A stretch of DNA of 64,000 bases. It comes from Gracilimonas mengyeensis (GTDB lineage Bacteria > Bacteroidota > Rhodothermia > Balneolales > Balneolaceae). Below, one piece after another: positions 8,456 to 18,484 of this stretch. The notes below the pieces were generated by a model, which searched no databases, was not told the origin of the DNA, and saw nothing but the letters and a program-made list of their open reading frames with translations. Each line of letters opens with the position of its first letter. The first letter of the stretch is position 1. The position numbers and the translations under genes were made by a program. The stretch spans positions 124,001 to 188,000 of the forward strand of contig NZ_FXTP01000004.1 in NCBI RefSeq assembly GCF_900182705.1. The letters run 5' to 3'.

Positions 8456-8666
8456 TAATCTTGTGATTTATGCGGTATTATCTCACGGTGATACCTGTAA
8501 TTGGAGGTCATCAGGCAATAAAAAGTAGCTGTCTATCTAAGAAATTGATTTCAATGAGTGGTTGTAAGTATTCATTAATTAAACCTTTAGAATATGAATA
8601 CTTAAATCCATTTCAGGTATTCTTTTTAACTGAGCTTATTAATTATTCATGTAAAGAATTAAATCT

Positions 8667-11648
8667 ATGCATACTATCTACAATTATTTTAATACGTTAA
8701 GGGCGTTTCCTGTATGGGTACTCCTGTTTTTGTTAGTGTTGGGAACAGGTGCGGTACAGGCACAAAATTCCGGCAGAATCACAGGTTTGGTTACGGATGA
8801 AAGTTCTGGTGAGCCTTTGATTGGTGCAAGTGTTATGATAGAGGGAACCAGCCTTGGTGCAGCCACATCTGTGGAAGGAGAATATACTATTCGCAGGGTT
8901 TCGCCGGGCGACTACACTTTATTAGTTGCATATATTGGTTATCAACAACAGGAAATACCTGTTACCGTAACTGCAGGTGAAACGGTAGAAGTGGATGTTA
9001 GTCTTTCAAGTGTTGCCGTAGAGGGTGAGGAAATAAATATTACAGCCCAGGCTTCAGGACAAGCGGGAGCCATTAACGAGCAATTAGCTTCTAATACTAT
9101 TACGAATGTGGTGTCAGCGGAGAAAATTCAAGATATCCCCGACATTAATGCAGCAGAATCAGTTGGGCGTCTATCTGGTGTTTCTGTTGTGAGAAGTGGT
9201 GGTGAAGGCCAAAAAGTAGCTATTCGCGGATTATCACCCCAGTATAACGTTGTGATGGTGAATGGTGTCCGTATGCAGTCTACCGACCCAAATAATCGCA
9301 GTGTGGATCTCAACATGATAGCCCCTAATGTTTTATCAGGTATCTCAGTTACCAAAGCATTAACGGCAGATATGGACGCAGATGCGGTAGGTGGTACGGT
9401 GAACCTGAAAGTAGGTAAAGCGAAAGAAGGCTTTCATGCAAATTTTTCAATGCAATCGGGATATGCATCTATGGCTTACACTCCCGAAGAAACGTATGGC
9501 AATTATCGGCTGTCAGGTCTGGTTACCAATCGTTTTCTTGACAGCAAGTTAGGGGTGCAGGTTTCTGGTTTCCTGGATGATCAAAACAGGAATGCCGATG
9601 TATTGGGTAGTGGATATTATACCAATGAAGATAATATAGAGGACGGATTTGTGCCGCTGTATCTGTCTAATGTTACGATCAATGACAGGGTTACAAACCG
9701 CCAGCGAGCCGGAGGAAGCCTTGTATTGGATTATGAGCTTGAGAACGGTTCATTAATATTGAATAATTTTGTAAGCAGCCTAAATCAGCATCAGGTAACC
9801 CAGAACAATACGTTTACAACAGGTTATGACTGGAGAGGCTGGACCACAACTGGTGAATTTACCAACACAGTTATCAATAATGCGCTTCAGGGCGAATTCG
9901 AATTTGGTGATATTCAGATGGACTTTTCACTGTCTAATTCGATTTCGTTGCAGCGTACTCCCAACGATTTAAGATCTGATATTAGACCCGAGTCAGGTGG
10001 AGTACAGGGGTTGAGGAGTGACTCTGCTAATCTGAATCAAATGAATCCAACTAATTTCCTGAATGCGGTTACTGTAATACCAGAAGGTAAAATTGTAACC
10101 GGTGTAAGCTCATTTAGCCGGGATGTGAATGTAGCTGCTCAGGCGGCCGCACTTAATTTACAGAGACCTTTTAATCTTACTGATAATGTAACTGGTTATG
10201 TGAAGGTGGGTGGTAAATATGAGCGTAATACCAGGGACAATGACGAGGAAGTATTATATATTGATACAGACAGGGGAGGTCTTGCTGGGAATTTTATTGA
10301 TCTTTTAAAAGTCGAATGGCCAGAACTTGGCTTGGAGGAATCTGATTCGCACATACCCGATGCTCTGTTTAGAGATCCGGATTATAAAGTAGAAAGTTTT
10401 CTTTCCGGGAATGAAGGAATCACCGGGGAAAGATTCTATGACTTAACGTCTATTGATAAAATGAAAAGGATGGAGCAGATAGCCAGAGACAATGGTTACT
10501 ATCTTTCAGCTCCGTTAGGTTCTAATGTATATGACTATGATTATACCCGGAACTTTCATGCCTTTTATGCAATGGCTGAAATAAATATTGGTAAATATGT
10601 CACCTTGCAGCCCGGGATCAGATATGAGCAATTTGGTTTCGATTATACAGCAGATTCTACCGTTGTATTTGGTCGGTTAACCACGCCTGGTGAAAATTAT
10701 TATAACTCAGAGACCATAGAAAGCGATGTTACCGAAGGTGAAAACTGGTTTCCGCAAATGCAGGTTCGCATTAAACCAACAGATTGGTTAGATGTACGCT
10801 TAGCCCGCACTGAAAGTATCATCTATCCGGATTATCGTGCCATCTCTCCTTATGTATATTTTGATACCTATGCTTCTCCGAGCTTAAACTTGGGTAACCC
10901 CAGTCTGAAGCCTTCTACGAGCGATAATTACGATGCATACCTATCAATATATGAAAATCATATTGGGTTATTTACAGCAGGGGTTTTCTATAAGAGCATA
11001 GAAAACTTTATTGTACCTATTGAATATTTGACAAAAGATGCTTCTAAGATTAACAATCGGGTTAGCTTACCACAGAACGGAGATCCTACCACTATTAATA
11101 CCTGGACGAACTTAGAAAGAACCTCCAATGTAAAAGGGGTTGAGTTAGAGTGGCAAACCCATTTCTGGTACTTGCCAGAGGTATTACAGGGGCTGGTTTT
11201 CAGCATTAATTATACCCATATACAATCTGAGACCTATTATCCCAACTATTACACAGAAAGAAGAGGAAATCCTCCTTTCTTTCAGTATGTAACAGTAGAT
11301 ACCGTAAGATCAGGTAGATTACTTAACCAGCCGGATGATATTTTGAACCTAACCGTAGGTTATGATCTCGGAGGGTTTTCTGCCAGAATCTCTTATCAGT
11401 ACACGGATAATATTTTACGTGGCATCAACTCAACCTATGATGAGCTTGATTCCTACACTGCGCCTTACAAGAGATGGGACTTTACCGCTCGCCAAAAGCT
11501 TCCTTGGTTAGAAGGACTTGAAGCCTATTTGAATGTAAATAACATCACTAATACCCCAGATCGTCAATTTAGCAGCACCAGGAGAAAACTATCCAATGTG
11601 CAGTACTATGGACGAACAGCAGCCTTGGGCGTTCGATATTCATTTTAA
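8667..11648 (+). CDS. TonB-dependent outer-membrane receptor
   Basis: A 993-residue outer-membrane protein. Residues 1-33 are a signal peptide (ending GAVQAQ). Residues about 36-120 form a carboxypeptidase-regulatory-like domain (GRITGLVTDESSGEPLIGAS ... TVEVDVSL). The TonB plug follows (AEKIQDIPDINAAESVGRL, SVVRSGGEGQKVAIRGL, VNGVRM), then about 750 residues of beta-barrel ending in GVRYSF with the terminal Phe used by BAM. The DMDADAVGGTVNL segment is of the TonB-Xanthomonas/Caulobacter type rather than typical SusC. No SusD gene is adjacent. By position behind an ECF sigma gene and before two secreted pectin-type proteins, it probably imports pectin or RG-I oligosaccharides. Confidence 0.92.
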   Translation: MHTIYNYFNTLRAFPVWVLLFLLVLGTGAVQAQNSGRITGLVTDESSGEPLIGASVMIEGTSLGAATSVEGEYTIRRVSPGDYTLLVAYIGYQQQEIPVTVTAGETVEVDVSLSSVAVEGEEINITAQASGQAGAINEQLASNTITNVVSAEKIQDIPDINAAESVGRLSGVSVVRSGGEGQKVAIRGLSPQYNVVMVNGVRMQSTDPNNRSVDLNMIAPNVLSGISVTKALTADMDADAVGGTVNLKVGKAKEGFHANFSMQSGYASMAYTPEETYGNYRLSGLVTNRFLDSKLGVQVSGFLDDQNRNADVLGSGYYTNEDNIEDGFVPLYLSNVTINDRVTNRQRAGGSLVLDYELENGSLILNNFVSSLNQHQVTQNNTFTTGYDWRGWTTTGEFTNTVINNALQGEFEFGDIQMDFSLSNSISLQRTPNDLRSDIRPESGGVQGLRSDSANLNQMNPTNFLNAVTVIPEGKIVTGVSSFSRDVNVAAQAAALNLQRPFNLTDNVTGYVKVGGKYERNTRDNDEEVLYIDTDRGGLAGNFIDLLKVEWPELGLEESDSHIPDALFRDPDYKVESFLSGNEGITGERFYDLTSIDKMKRMEQIARDNGYYLSAPLGSNVYDYDYTRNFHAFYAMAEINIGKYVTLQPGIRYEQFGFDYTADSTVVFGRLTTPGENYYNSETIESDVTEGENWFPQMQVRIKPTDWLDVRLARTESIIYPDYRAISPYVYFDTYASPSLNLGNPSLKPSTSDNYDAYLSIYENHIGLFTAGVFYKSIENFIVPIEYLTKDASKINNRVSLPQNGDPTTINTWTNLERTSNVKGVELEWQTHFWYLPEVLQGLVFSINYTHIQSETYYPNYYTERRGNPPFFQYVTVDTVRSGRLLNQPDDILNLTVGYDLGGFSARISYQYTDNILRGINSTYDELDSYTAPYKRWDFTARQKLPWLEGLEAYLNVNNITNTPDRQFSSTRRKLSNVQYYGRTAALGVRYSF

Positions 11649-11763
11649 ATAAAGTTTATAGTCTAATTTAAATCATGCTGAATAACAGGAGGTGAAAGAT
11701 CAATATAGAAGCGAAATACGTAACTAATTTAATACACAAACAACCATAAGAGGTATATATATA

Positions 11764-13485
11764 ATGAAGAAATTTATACTACTTTTACCCGCTTTTATCC
11801 TTGTGCTGGCCACCAGTGTGTCGGCACAGGTGACACTTGATCCTGCAGTAGCGGTCAATGCTCAGATTGCAGCAGACACCACAGCAGATGGATCTCGTAC
11901 TGAAACAACCTACTTGGCTGAAGCCGGTCAATACTATTATTTTGACGGAACGTTGGAAACCAACTTTGATCTGCAGATCCTTGGACCCGACGGTGATACC
12001 TGGATTTTCGACCAGGAAGATCCACCGGTATTTTTCCAATTTCCAGCTGCTGACGGTAGCGCAAGAGACATGATTAACTTAAATGAAGGCGGAAGTGTTG
12101 AATTGCGAAACGCTATATTCACCGGTCTGCTTCCAAATGATGTTAACATCTCGTCTATTGTTCGCAACTTTGCCGGATACAAAATGATCTTTGATAATAA
12201 TGTTTTCACTGATATTAGAGATCACACTACCAGAAGTACTGGTGCACTTGAGGAATTTACCGTCACCAACAACCTCTTTATCAACATGGACCGAAGAGGT
12301 GGTTCTCCATTCGGTGGCATGCCTTTCCGTATTGATGCAGAAGTTCTGGAATTAACCTTCGAGAATAACACCCTCTTTAATGGAGCCCGTACATTTGGTA
12401 ACGGTGGTGACTTCTTTACTTCAGAAATGACCGAGATCCACAATACTCTTGTTAATCAGCAAGTTAATGGTCATGAGCTTCACTGGTTTTCTGCCAAGCA
12501 GGCCAATAATATTTATTACAACTGGAGCTGGAGAGGTCGTGATTTAAGAACAAACGGTTACGAAGCTCCCTTCACCACGTTTGAAACACATGCCGGTGTA
12601 AAAAACAATCTTGACTCGGTTGCAATATACCAGGGCTTTAATGCTTTTTACCTGGACCCAGCTATTAGTAACTATTGGGAAGATACCATCAACCCAATGA
12701 GAGCTGATGACTCTGCTCATGTTAGACAAAGTTATCTATGGAATGTAGATGTTGACTCAACTATTAGTGCTGACGACAACTTTACCATTGGTAAAAACTA
12801 CTGGCAATTGGATCCCAATTTTGATGTGAATCCAACCAAAATTGATAGCATGAATGGATGGAATCTGGCTAACTGGACAGATGCAACAAATTATTCAGAC
12901 TGGCGAATTACCCCACCTATCACATGGAATGCGGATGGTACACCTAATAAAAACTGGCCTATCGAAATGGATTTGAGTTATTCCAATGAGAATTTAGTAG
13001 GTACAGATGGATTACCGCTTGGTGACTTGAACTGGTTCCCAGATGCTAAAGCCGACTATATGGCCAACAGAGACACTTACCTGGCTGCATTGGAGGATTC
13101 AATGACAACTGCAACCTTTGTGTACGAACCAGGTGATAGCTTGTCTGCATTTATCACCATGGACAACTTGCCAACCAGCATTGAGTCAAATAACTCAAAT
13201 ATTCCCAATAAATTTTACTTAAGTGAAAACTATCCGAATCCGTTTAACCCGGCTACTACTATTAAATTCGGATTGCCATCACAATCAAAAGTTACTTTGA
13301 GTGTGTTTAATGTATTGGGTCAAAAAGTATTTGAATTTACTGAGGGTAGCTTATCAGCAGGAACCCATTCAGTAAGGTTCGACGCTTCCCAGTTAAGTAG
13401 TGGAATGTACATTTATCGTATACAGGCTACGGATGCAAGTGGAACGAACCATATCTCATCCAAGAAAATGATGCTAATCAAATAA
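11764..13485 (+). CDS. Secreted parallel beta-helix-like protein with T9SS sorting domain
   Basis: A 573-residue protein. Residues 1-21 are a signal peptide. The central part has repeated short NN(V/L)F and ENNTLFNGA units (FDNNVFTDI, VTNNLFINM, FENNTLFNG, HNTLVNQ), as in right-handed beta-helix proteins of the pectate-lyase type, followed by a region rich in W and D. Residues about 480-573 are a type A C-terminal sorting domain (LSENYPNPFNPATTIKFG ... SSGMYIYRI ... KKMMLIK), so it should be exported by the type IX system to the cell surface. No catalytic pattern of a known lyase was recognised. Next to the TonB receptor it might act as a surface pectin-binding protein in place of a SusD, or be a divergent lyase. 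Confidence 0.65.
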   Translation: MKKFILLLPAFILVLATSVSAQVTLDPAVAVNAQIAADTTADGSRTETTYLAEAGQYYYFDGTLETNFDLQILGPDGDTWIFDQEDPPVFFQFPAADGSARDMINLNEGGSVELRNAIFTGLLPNDVNISSIVRNFAGYKMIFDNNVFTDIRDHTTRSTGALEEFTVTNNLFINMDRRGGSPFGGMPFRIDAEVLELTFENNTLFNGARTFGNGGDFFTSEMTEIHNTLVNQQVNGHELHWFSAKQANNIYYNWSWRGRDLRTNGYEAPFTTFETHAGVKNNLDSVAIYQGFNAFYLDPAISNYWEDTINPMRADDSAHVRQSYLWNVDVDSTISADDNFTIGKNYWQLDPNFDVNPTKIDSMNGWNLANWTDATNYSDWRITPPITWNADGTPNKNWPIEMDLSYSNENLVGTDGLPLGDLNWFPDAKADYMANRDTYLAALEDSMTTATFVYEPGDSLSAFITMDNLPTSIESNNSNIPNKFYLSENYPNPFNPATTIKFGLPSQSKVTLSVFNVLGQKVFEFTEGSLSAGTHSVRFDASQLSSGMYIYRIQATDASGTNHISSKKMMLIK

Positions 13486-13511
13486 TCAGCATCATCTGAG
13501 TATTACATCAA

Positions 13512-13582
13512 GAGTTTCTCCAAACCAAAGTTTGGAGAAACTCACTCAAAAGCTGATAAAAAAGTATCAGCTTTTGAGTGAG
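13512..13582. repeat. Two overlapping long hairpins between surface-protein genes
   Basis: GAGTTTCTCCAAA (13512-13524) pairs with TTTGGAGAAACTC (13531-13543). Starting inside that arm, the 18-base CTCACTCAAAAGCTGATA (13541-13558) pairs perfectly with 13565-13582. The shared CTC means both stems cannot be complete together. There is no T run, so this looks more like an mRNA processing or stabilising structure than a terminator. The first stem resembles the terminator after the next gene. Confidence 0.7.
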
Positions 13583-13609
13583 TTATTAACTTGAGCAAAA
13601 AGGGGATCT

Positions 13610-16600
13610 ATGATTAGGAAGATAAAATTTATAACATTATTGTTAATTGCTATGGGGATATTTCCCTATGCACAGGCCCAAGAGGTAGTGACAACCTTCG
13701 ACCTCAACGGAGCCGACGGGACTTTATATAACGACGAAAACCGGGGTGCAGATTTCCCCGGAGGAGACCGAAGCAGTCTTGAAATCCGATATTGGGATGA
13801 GGTTCGTTTTCGCGCTTCTATGGTGCGGTTTGATGTAAACGCCGTAAACAGCTCTCCGGATGGCGCAGTGCTTGGTCTATACCCAACCTCTGCCGGTAGT
13901 ATGGGGGCAGACAGTTTGACCTTTACGATTTACGGTTTAACCAATGAATCGGAAGATAATTGGGATGAAGGATCGTTCAGCTATAATGAAGCGCCTGGAT
14001 TTGAAGCTGCTGCAAATGGCACGTATGCCATCAATGAAGATTTGGATTCACTGACGACCATTACGGTCTATAACAATCTCACTGATACCTACCTGTATTC
14101 GGAGCCAAGCGCCGAGCTTGATGCGTTCATCAACAGCGATACCAACGGGCTCGTTACCTTTGCTATCGTTAAAACCTATTCGACTGAATCAGGCAGCTAT
14201 GTTATTAGCCCAAAAGAAGCAGGGGAATCAGTGGCTCCCAAATTGGTATATCAATCCGAAAATGGAGAACCGGTTTTACCGAATACCGAGCCCAGCATTA
14301 CATTGGATAGCCCTACTGACGGAGCGAGTTACGAATCGAACAATACCCTCACTGCAAGTGCTTCGGCGAGCGATTCCGATGGAGAAATTGCGAGCGTTTC
14401 TTTTTACCTGGACGATACCGAAATAGGCTCTGTGAATGCCAGTCCGTTTGAATACGAGATCGATTTAAGTATGTATGCTTTGGGATCGCATGAATTTTAT
14501 GCAATAGCTGAAGATAACGATGGAGCGGTAGCAAGTTCAGATACAGTTATGTTTGAGATTACTGAAGCTATTGGGGGTAGTGATGCAGAAATGGTCACCA
14601 CCTTTGAACTAAATGGAGCTGACGCCGCCATTTATAATGATGATAACAGAGGCGCGGATTATACTGGTGGAAACAGATCCGATCTTGAAATTCGCTATTG
14701 GGAAGAAGTACGTTTTCGGGCTTCAATACTGCGATTTGACGTGAGCAATGTGAGTAGTACTCCCAATGGTGCTGTGATTGGTTTCAATCCCACCTATGCC
14801 GGTAAAATGGGGGCAGAAAGTTTGACCTACACGATTTACGGGATGACCGATGAGTCGCAGGATAATTGGGATGAAGGATCAGTAAACTACAGTTCAGCGC
14901 CTGGATTTGAATCGGCGGCAAATGGCACGTATGCCCTCACCGAAAACATGGATTCACTAACCACGATTACAGTGTATGCCGATAGTACCGGCGCTTTCCT
15001 ATATTCTGATCCTAGTACTGAACTCGATGCGTTCATCAACAATGATAGCAATGGGCTGGTTACCTTTGCGATTATAAAAACGATATCGACCAATTCTGAT
15101 TACTATGCGATGAACTCTAAAGAGGCCGGCGTGTCGGTTGCTCCCCGACTTGTGTATCAGTCTGAAAATGGGGAGCCGGTGTTACCAAACTTTGAGCCAT
15201 CCATCACGCTGAATAGCCCGGAAGAAGGCATGGTTTATCAATCAGACAGCACGCTTACCGCACGTGCAACGGCTATCGATTCCGATGGAGAAATTGCAAG
15301 CGTTTCTTTTTACATGGACGGTACCGCGGTGGCCAACGTGACATCGAGTCCTTATGAATCTGAGATTGATTTAAGCATGTATGCATCAGGCTCTTATGAG
15401 TTTTATGCTATAGCCGAAGACGATGATGGAGCGACCGCAAGCTCCGATACGGTCACAATTGATATTGTAGGAGGCAGCGGAGCCGGGTCATCAGAGATGG
15501 TAACCACATTTGATTCAAATGGCGCCGACGTGACTTTATTTAACGATGAAAACAGGGCAGGTAGTTTTACCGGCGGAGACCGGACCGACCTTGAAGTTCG
15601 ATATTGGGAAGCTGTGCGCTTTCGTGCTTCTATGTTGCGGTTTGATGTAAGTAGTGTTAGCGCCGCTCCGGATGGTGCCGTAATCGGGATTAACCCTACC
15701 TATGCAGAAAATATGAGCGATGAAACGTTATCGTTCACCATTTTCGGTTTAACAAACGAGGCGGAAGATGAGTGGGATGAGGGATCGATAAGCTATAATT
15801 CAGCCCCTGGGTTTGAATCTGCTATAAATGGTAGCTATGCTATCAACGATGATTTGGATTCACTGACTACAATTACCGTTTATGCTGACAGCACCGGTAC
15901 CTTTTTGTATTCCGAACCCAGCGATAAGCTTGATGCCTTTATCAGAAATGATAACAATGGGCTTGTTACCTTTGCGATAATCAGGACGTATTCAAACAAT
16001 TCTGATATTTATGCGATGAGCTCAAAAGAAGCCGGAGAGTTAGTAGCTCCACGGCTCGTGTACAAGTCGGAAAATGGAGTACCTGTGATACCGAACCTTG
16101 AACCTAATATCACCTTAAGCCGACCAGCAGACGGCGTCAGTTACGAATCAAACAGTATGCTTACTGCTCTTGCCTCAGCCAGCGATCCTGATGGTGAAAT
16201 TGCAAATGTATCCTTTTATATGGATGGTAACGAGATTGGCTCTGCAACATCCAGTCCCTATGAATACGAGATTGATTTGAGTATTTATGAACTGGGTTCC
16301 TATGAATTTTTTGCGATAGCAGAAGATGATGACGGGGCATTAGCAAGTTCTGATACGGTCACATTTGAAATCATTGAAGGTAACGGAGGAGGATCTGAAC
16401 TGCCTGCAAGAGTGATGGAAGATATTGACCGCGGACTTATTGCCATCGACCGAGGGGACGACATATACCTCTCCTGGCGTCTGCTTGGAAAAGAAGCGCC
16501 GGATCTCGGATTTAATATCTACCGGGATGGAACATTGGTTAACAGTGAACCGATTACTGACCGGACAAATTATGTAGACGCTGATGGAAGTGCAGACGCT

Positions 16601-18460
16601 AACTACTCGGTAATTCCAGTTGAAGATGGTACAGAACTATCTGAATCGGAGGCTACTGCGAGCGTTTGGGCAAATTCCTTCATTGATATTCCTCTGAATA
16701 TTCCTGCCGATGGTACCCATGGGGGCAGCTATTCTCCCAATGATATGTCGATTGGGGATCTGGACGGCGATAACGAATACGAATTAGTCTTGAAATGGTA
16801 TCCATCAAATGCAAAAGATAATGCACAGGATGGTCTCACCGATCAAACTATTTTGGAAGGCCTCGAATTAGACGGTACGAGTATGTGGAGAATTGAACTG
16901 GGTGATAATATTCGCTCCGGTGCACATTATACTCAGTTCATTGTGTATGACTTTGACAGCGATGGAAAAGCAGAAGTTGCTTTGAAGACGGCTCCTGGAA
17001 CAAGGGACGGGGAAGGAAATTACCTCAGTACAGGGCCGGCCGCAGACGATGATGATGCCGCGAGTTATGTTACTAATACTGGCCGGATTATATATCCAAG
17101 CCCAGAATACCTGACCATTTTTGAAGGAGCAACCGGCAAAGAGTTGCAAACAGAATTGTATAGTCCTCAGTACGATTTCAAAAATAACCCTGAAAACTTC
17201 TGGGGCGATGGCTATGGCAATAGATCAGAACGGTATCTAGCCGCTGTTGGATATTTCAACGGGGAAAGTCCAAGCTTGGTCATGTCCCGTGGATATTATG
17301 AAGGATATGTTGTCGCAGCATGGGACTGGGATGGTGAGAACTTAACAAACCGTTGGAACTTTGAAGCCGGCCCATGGAGCTCTGATCCATATGGCGGACA
17401 GGGGAACCATAACATTGCCGTAGGAGATGTTGATGAAGACGGAAAAGATGAAATAATGTTTGGCTCTGCAGCTATCGATGACGACGGTACGGGATTGTAT
17501 ACCACCCGAAACGGTCATGGCGATGCCGGGCACTTGGGGGATCTGGATCCTGACATTCCAGGACTGGAATTCTTCATGCCTCATGAATGGAGCGGACCAG
17601 GCCTGTCGTTCAGGAATGCCGGAACCGGAAGTATGATCTGGGAAGTACCCAGCGATGACGATGTTGGCCGTGGGGTGGCTGAGGATATTTCTGCTGAATA
17701 TCGCGGTGCAGAAGCATGGGGCTTAGGCGCATATAATGCGAAAGGGGACCCAATAGACCTTTCACCACCATCAGCCAATTTTGTTATCTACTGGGATGGT
17801 GATGTTACCCGCGAATTACTAGACCGCAACTATATCGATGATATGGAAAACGGCCGGATATTTACTGCAGATGGTTTTTCATCAAACAATGGTACTAAAG
17901 CCACACCGAATCTCAGTGTAGATCTGTTTGGAGACTGGAGGGAGGAAGTGATCTTTCGTAGTGACGATAACACCAGCCTGCGAATATTCACCACCTCTGA
18001 TACCTCAGATGTGAGACGCTATACCCTGATGCACGATCCTCTATACAGGATCAGTATCGCATGGCAAAATGTGGCCTATAATCAGCCACCACATGTTGGG
18101 TATTACATGCCGGACGGCTCTCCGCAGCCAAATATCATCTACCCGGATGAATATGTGAGTGTAAGTATTAATCCGGAAGGTAAAGATGGTTCTGTAATTA
18201 AGGATTACAAGTTACAGAACTACCCGAATCCGTTTAACCCAACCACGAATATTAGTTTTTCTCTACCTGTTTCAGGAGATGTGAAATTGGAGGTGTTTGA
18301 TATAAACGGTCGATTGATATCCACGATAGTCAACGAACGAATGACCTCTGGTACTTATTCACGAACCTTTGATGCTTCAAATCTGGCAAGTGGTATCTAT
18401 TTCTACCGCTTGAGAACATCCGATTATACCCAGGTAAAGAAAATGATGCTTATCAAATAA
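13610..18460 (+). CDS. PL11 rhamnogalacturonan lyase with triplicated DNRLRE-like/Ig modules and T9SS domain
   Basis: A 1616-residue surface protein. After a signal peptide (1-24) come three tandem modules of exactly 302 residues, starting at residues 25, 327 and 629. Each has a beta-sandwich of the DNRLRE/CBM96 kind (VTTFDLNGAD ... EIRYWDEVRFRASMVRFDV ... DNWDEGS) followed by a bacterial Ig-like domain (SITLDSP ... IASVSFYLD ... AIAEDNDGA). Residues about 929-1510 are the catalytic PL11 domain (LPARVMEDIDRGLIAIDRG, SWRLLG, GFNIYRDGT, ALKTAPGTRDG, GQGNHNIAVGDVDEDGKDE), a calcium-dependent eight-bladed propeller that cuts RG-I by beta-elimination in YesW/YesX. Residues about 1534-1616 are a type IX sorting domain (NYPNPFNP). 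The modules probably bind glycan or space the enzyme from the cell. Confidence 0.92.
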   Translation: MIRKIKFITLLLIAMGIFPYAQAQEVVTTFDLNGADGTLYNDENRGADFPGGDRSSLEIRYWDEVRFRASMVRFDVNAVNSSPDGAVLGLYPTSAGSMGADSLTFTIYGLTNESEDNWDEGSFSYNEAPGFEAAANGTYAINEDLDSLTTITVYNNLTDTYLYSEPSAELDAFINSDTNGLVTFAIVKTYSTESGSYVISPKEAGESVAPKLVYQSENGEPVLPNTEPSITLDSPTDGASYESNNTLTASASASDSDGEIASVSFYLDDTEIGSVNASPFEYEIDLSMYALGSHEFYAIAEDNDGAVASSDTVMFEITEAIGGSDAEMVTTFELNGADAAIYNDDNRGADYTGGNRSDLEIRYWEEVRFRASILRFDVSNVSSTPNGAVIGFNPTYAGKMGAESLTYTIYGMTDESQDNWDEGSVNYSSAPGFESAANGTYALTENMDSLTTITVYADSTGAFLYSDPSTELDAFINNDSNGLVTFAIIKTISTNSDYYAMNSKEAGVSVAPRLVYQSENGEPVLPNFEPSITLNSPEEGMVYQSDSTLTARATAIDSDGEIASVSFYMDGTAVANVTSSPYESEIDLSMYASGSYEFYAIAEDDDGATASSDTVTIDIVGGSGAGSSEMVTTFDSNGADVTLFNDENRAGSFTGGDRTDLEVRYWEAVRFRASMLRFDVSSVSAAPDGAVIGINPTYAENMSDETLSFTIFGLTNEAEDEWDEGSISYNSAPGFESAINGSYAINDDLDSLTTITVYADSTGTFLYSEPSDKLDAFIRNDNNGLVTFAIIRTYSNNSDIYAMSSKEAGELVAPRLVYKSENGVPVIPNLEPNITLSRPADGVSYESNSMLTALASASDPDGEIANVSFYMDGNEIGSATSSPYEYEIDLSIYELGSYEFFAIAEDDDGALASSDTVTFEIIEGNGGGSELPARVMEDIDRGLIAIDRGDDIYLSWRLLGKEAPDLGFNIYRDGTLVNSEPITDRTNYVDADGSADANYSVIPVEDGTELSESEATASVWANSFIDIPLNIPADGTHGGSYSPNDMSIGDLDGDNEYELVLKWYPSNAKDNAQDGLTDQTILEGLELDGTSMWRIELGDNIRSGAHYTQFIVYDFDSDGKAEVALKTAPGTRDGEGNYLSTGPAADDDDAASYVTNTGRIIYPSPEYLTIFEGATGKELQTELYSPQYDFKNNPENFWGDGYGNRSERYLAAVGYFNGESPSLVMSRGYYEGYVVAAWDWDGENLTNRWNFEAGPWSSDPYGGQGNHNIAVGDVDEDGKDEIMFGSAAIDDDGTGLYTTRNGHGDAGHLGDLDPDIPGLEFFMPHEWSGPGLSFRNAGTGSMIWEVPSDDDVGRGVAEDISAEYRGAEAWGLGAYNAKGDPIDLSPPSANFVIYWDGDVTRELLDRNYIDDMENGRIFTADGFSSNNGTKATPNLSVDLFGDWREEVIFRSDDNTSLRIFTTSDTSDVRRYTLMHDPLYRISIAWQNVAYNQPPHVGYYMPDGSPQPNIIYPDEYVSVSINPEGKDGSVIKDYKLQNYPNPFNPTTNISFSLPVSGDVKLEVFDINGRLISTIVNERMTSGTYSRTFDASNLASGIYFYRLRTSDYTQVKKMMLIK
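13682..16399 (+). repeat. Three tandem 906-bp coding repeats
   Basis: Equivalent codons (first V/M of (V/M)VTTF) fall at 13685, 14591 and 15497, spacing 906 bases both times, so the unit is exactly 302 codons with no net indels between copies. Units run about 13682-14587, 14588-15493 and 15494-16399. Copies are clearly related but diverged at DNA level, so the duplications are not recent. Confidence 0.9.
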
Positions 18461-18484
18461 CCAGCCTTATTTAAGAACTACATT

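Noticed and set aside
8470-8700. 76-codon frame overlapping the TonB receptor start
   Set aside because: No ribosome site, not protein-like, and it overlaps the signal peptide of the receptor; treated as leader DNA.
11764-13485. Considered as a SusD homologue because it follows the TonB receptor
   Set aside because: The sequence is beta-helix-like with a type IX sorting tail and lacks the lipobox and helical repeats of SusD proteins.
13682-16399. Regularly spaced repeats considered as a CRISPR or other array
   Set aside because: The period is 906 bases and in frame; these are protein modules of the PL11 enzyme. The short palindromes elsewhere are not regularly spaced and no cas genes are present.
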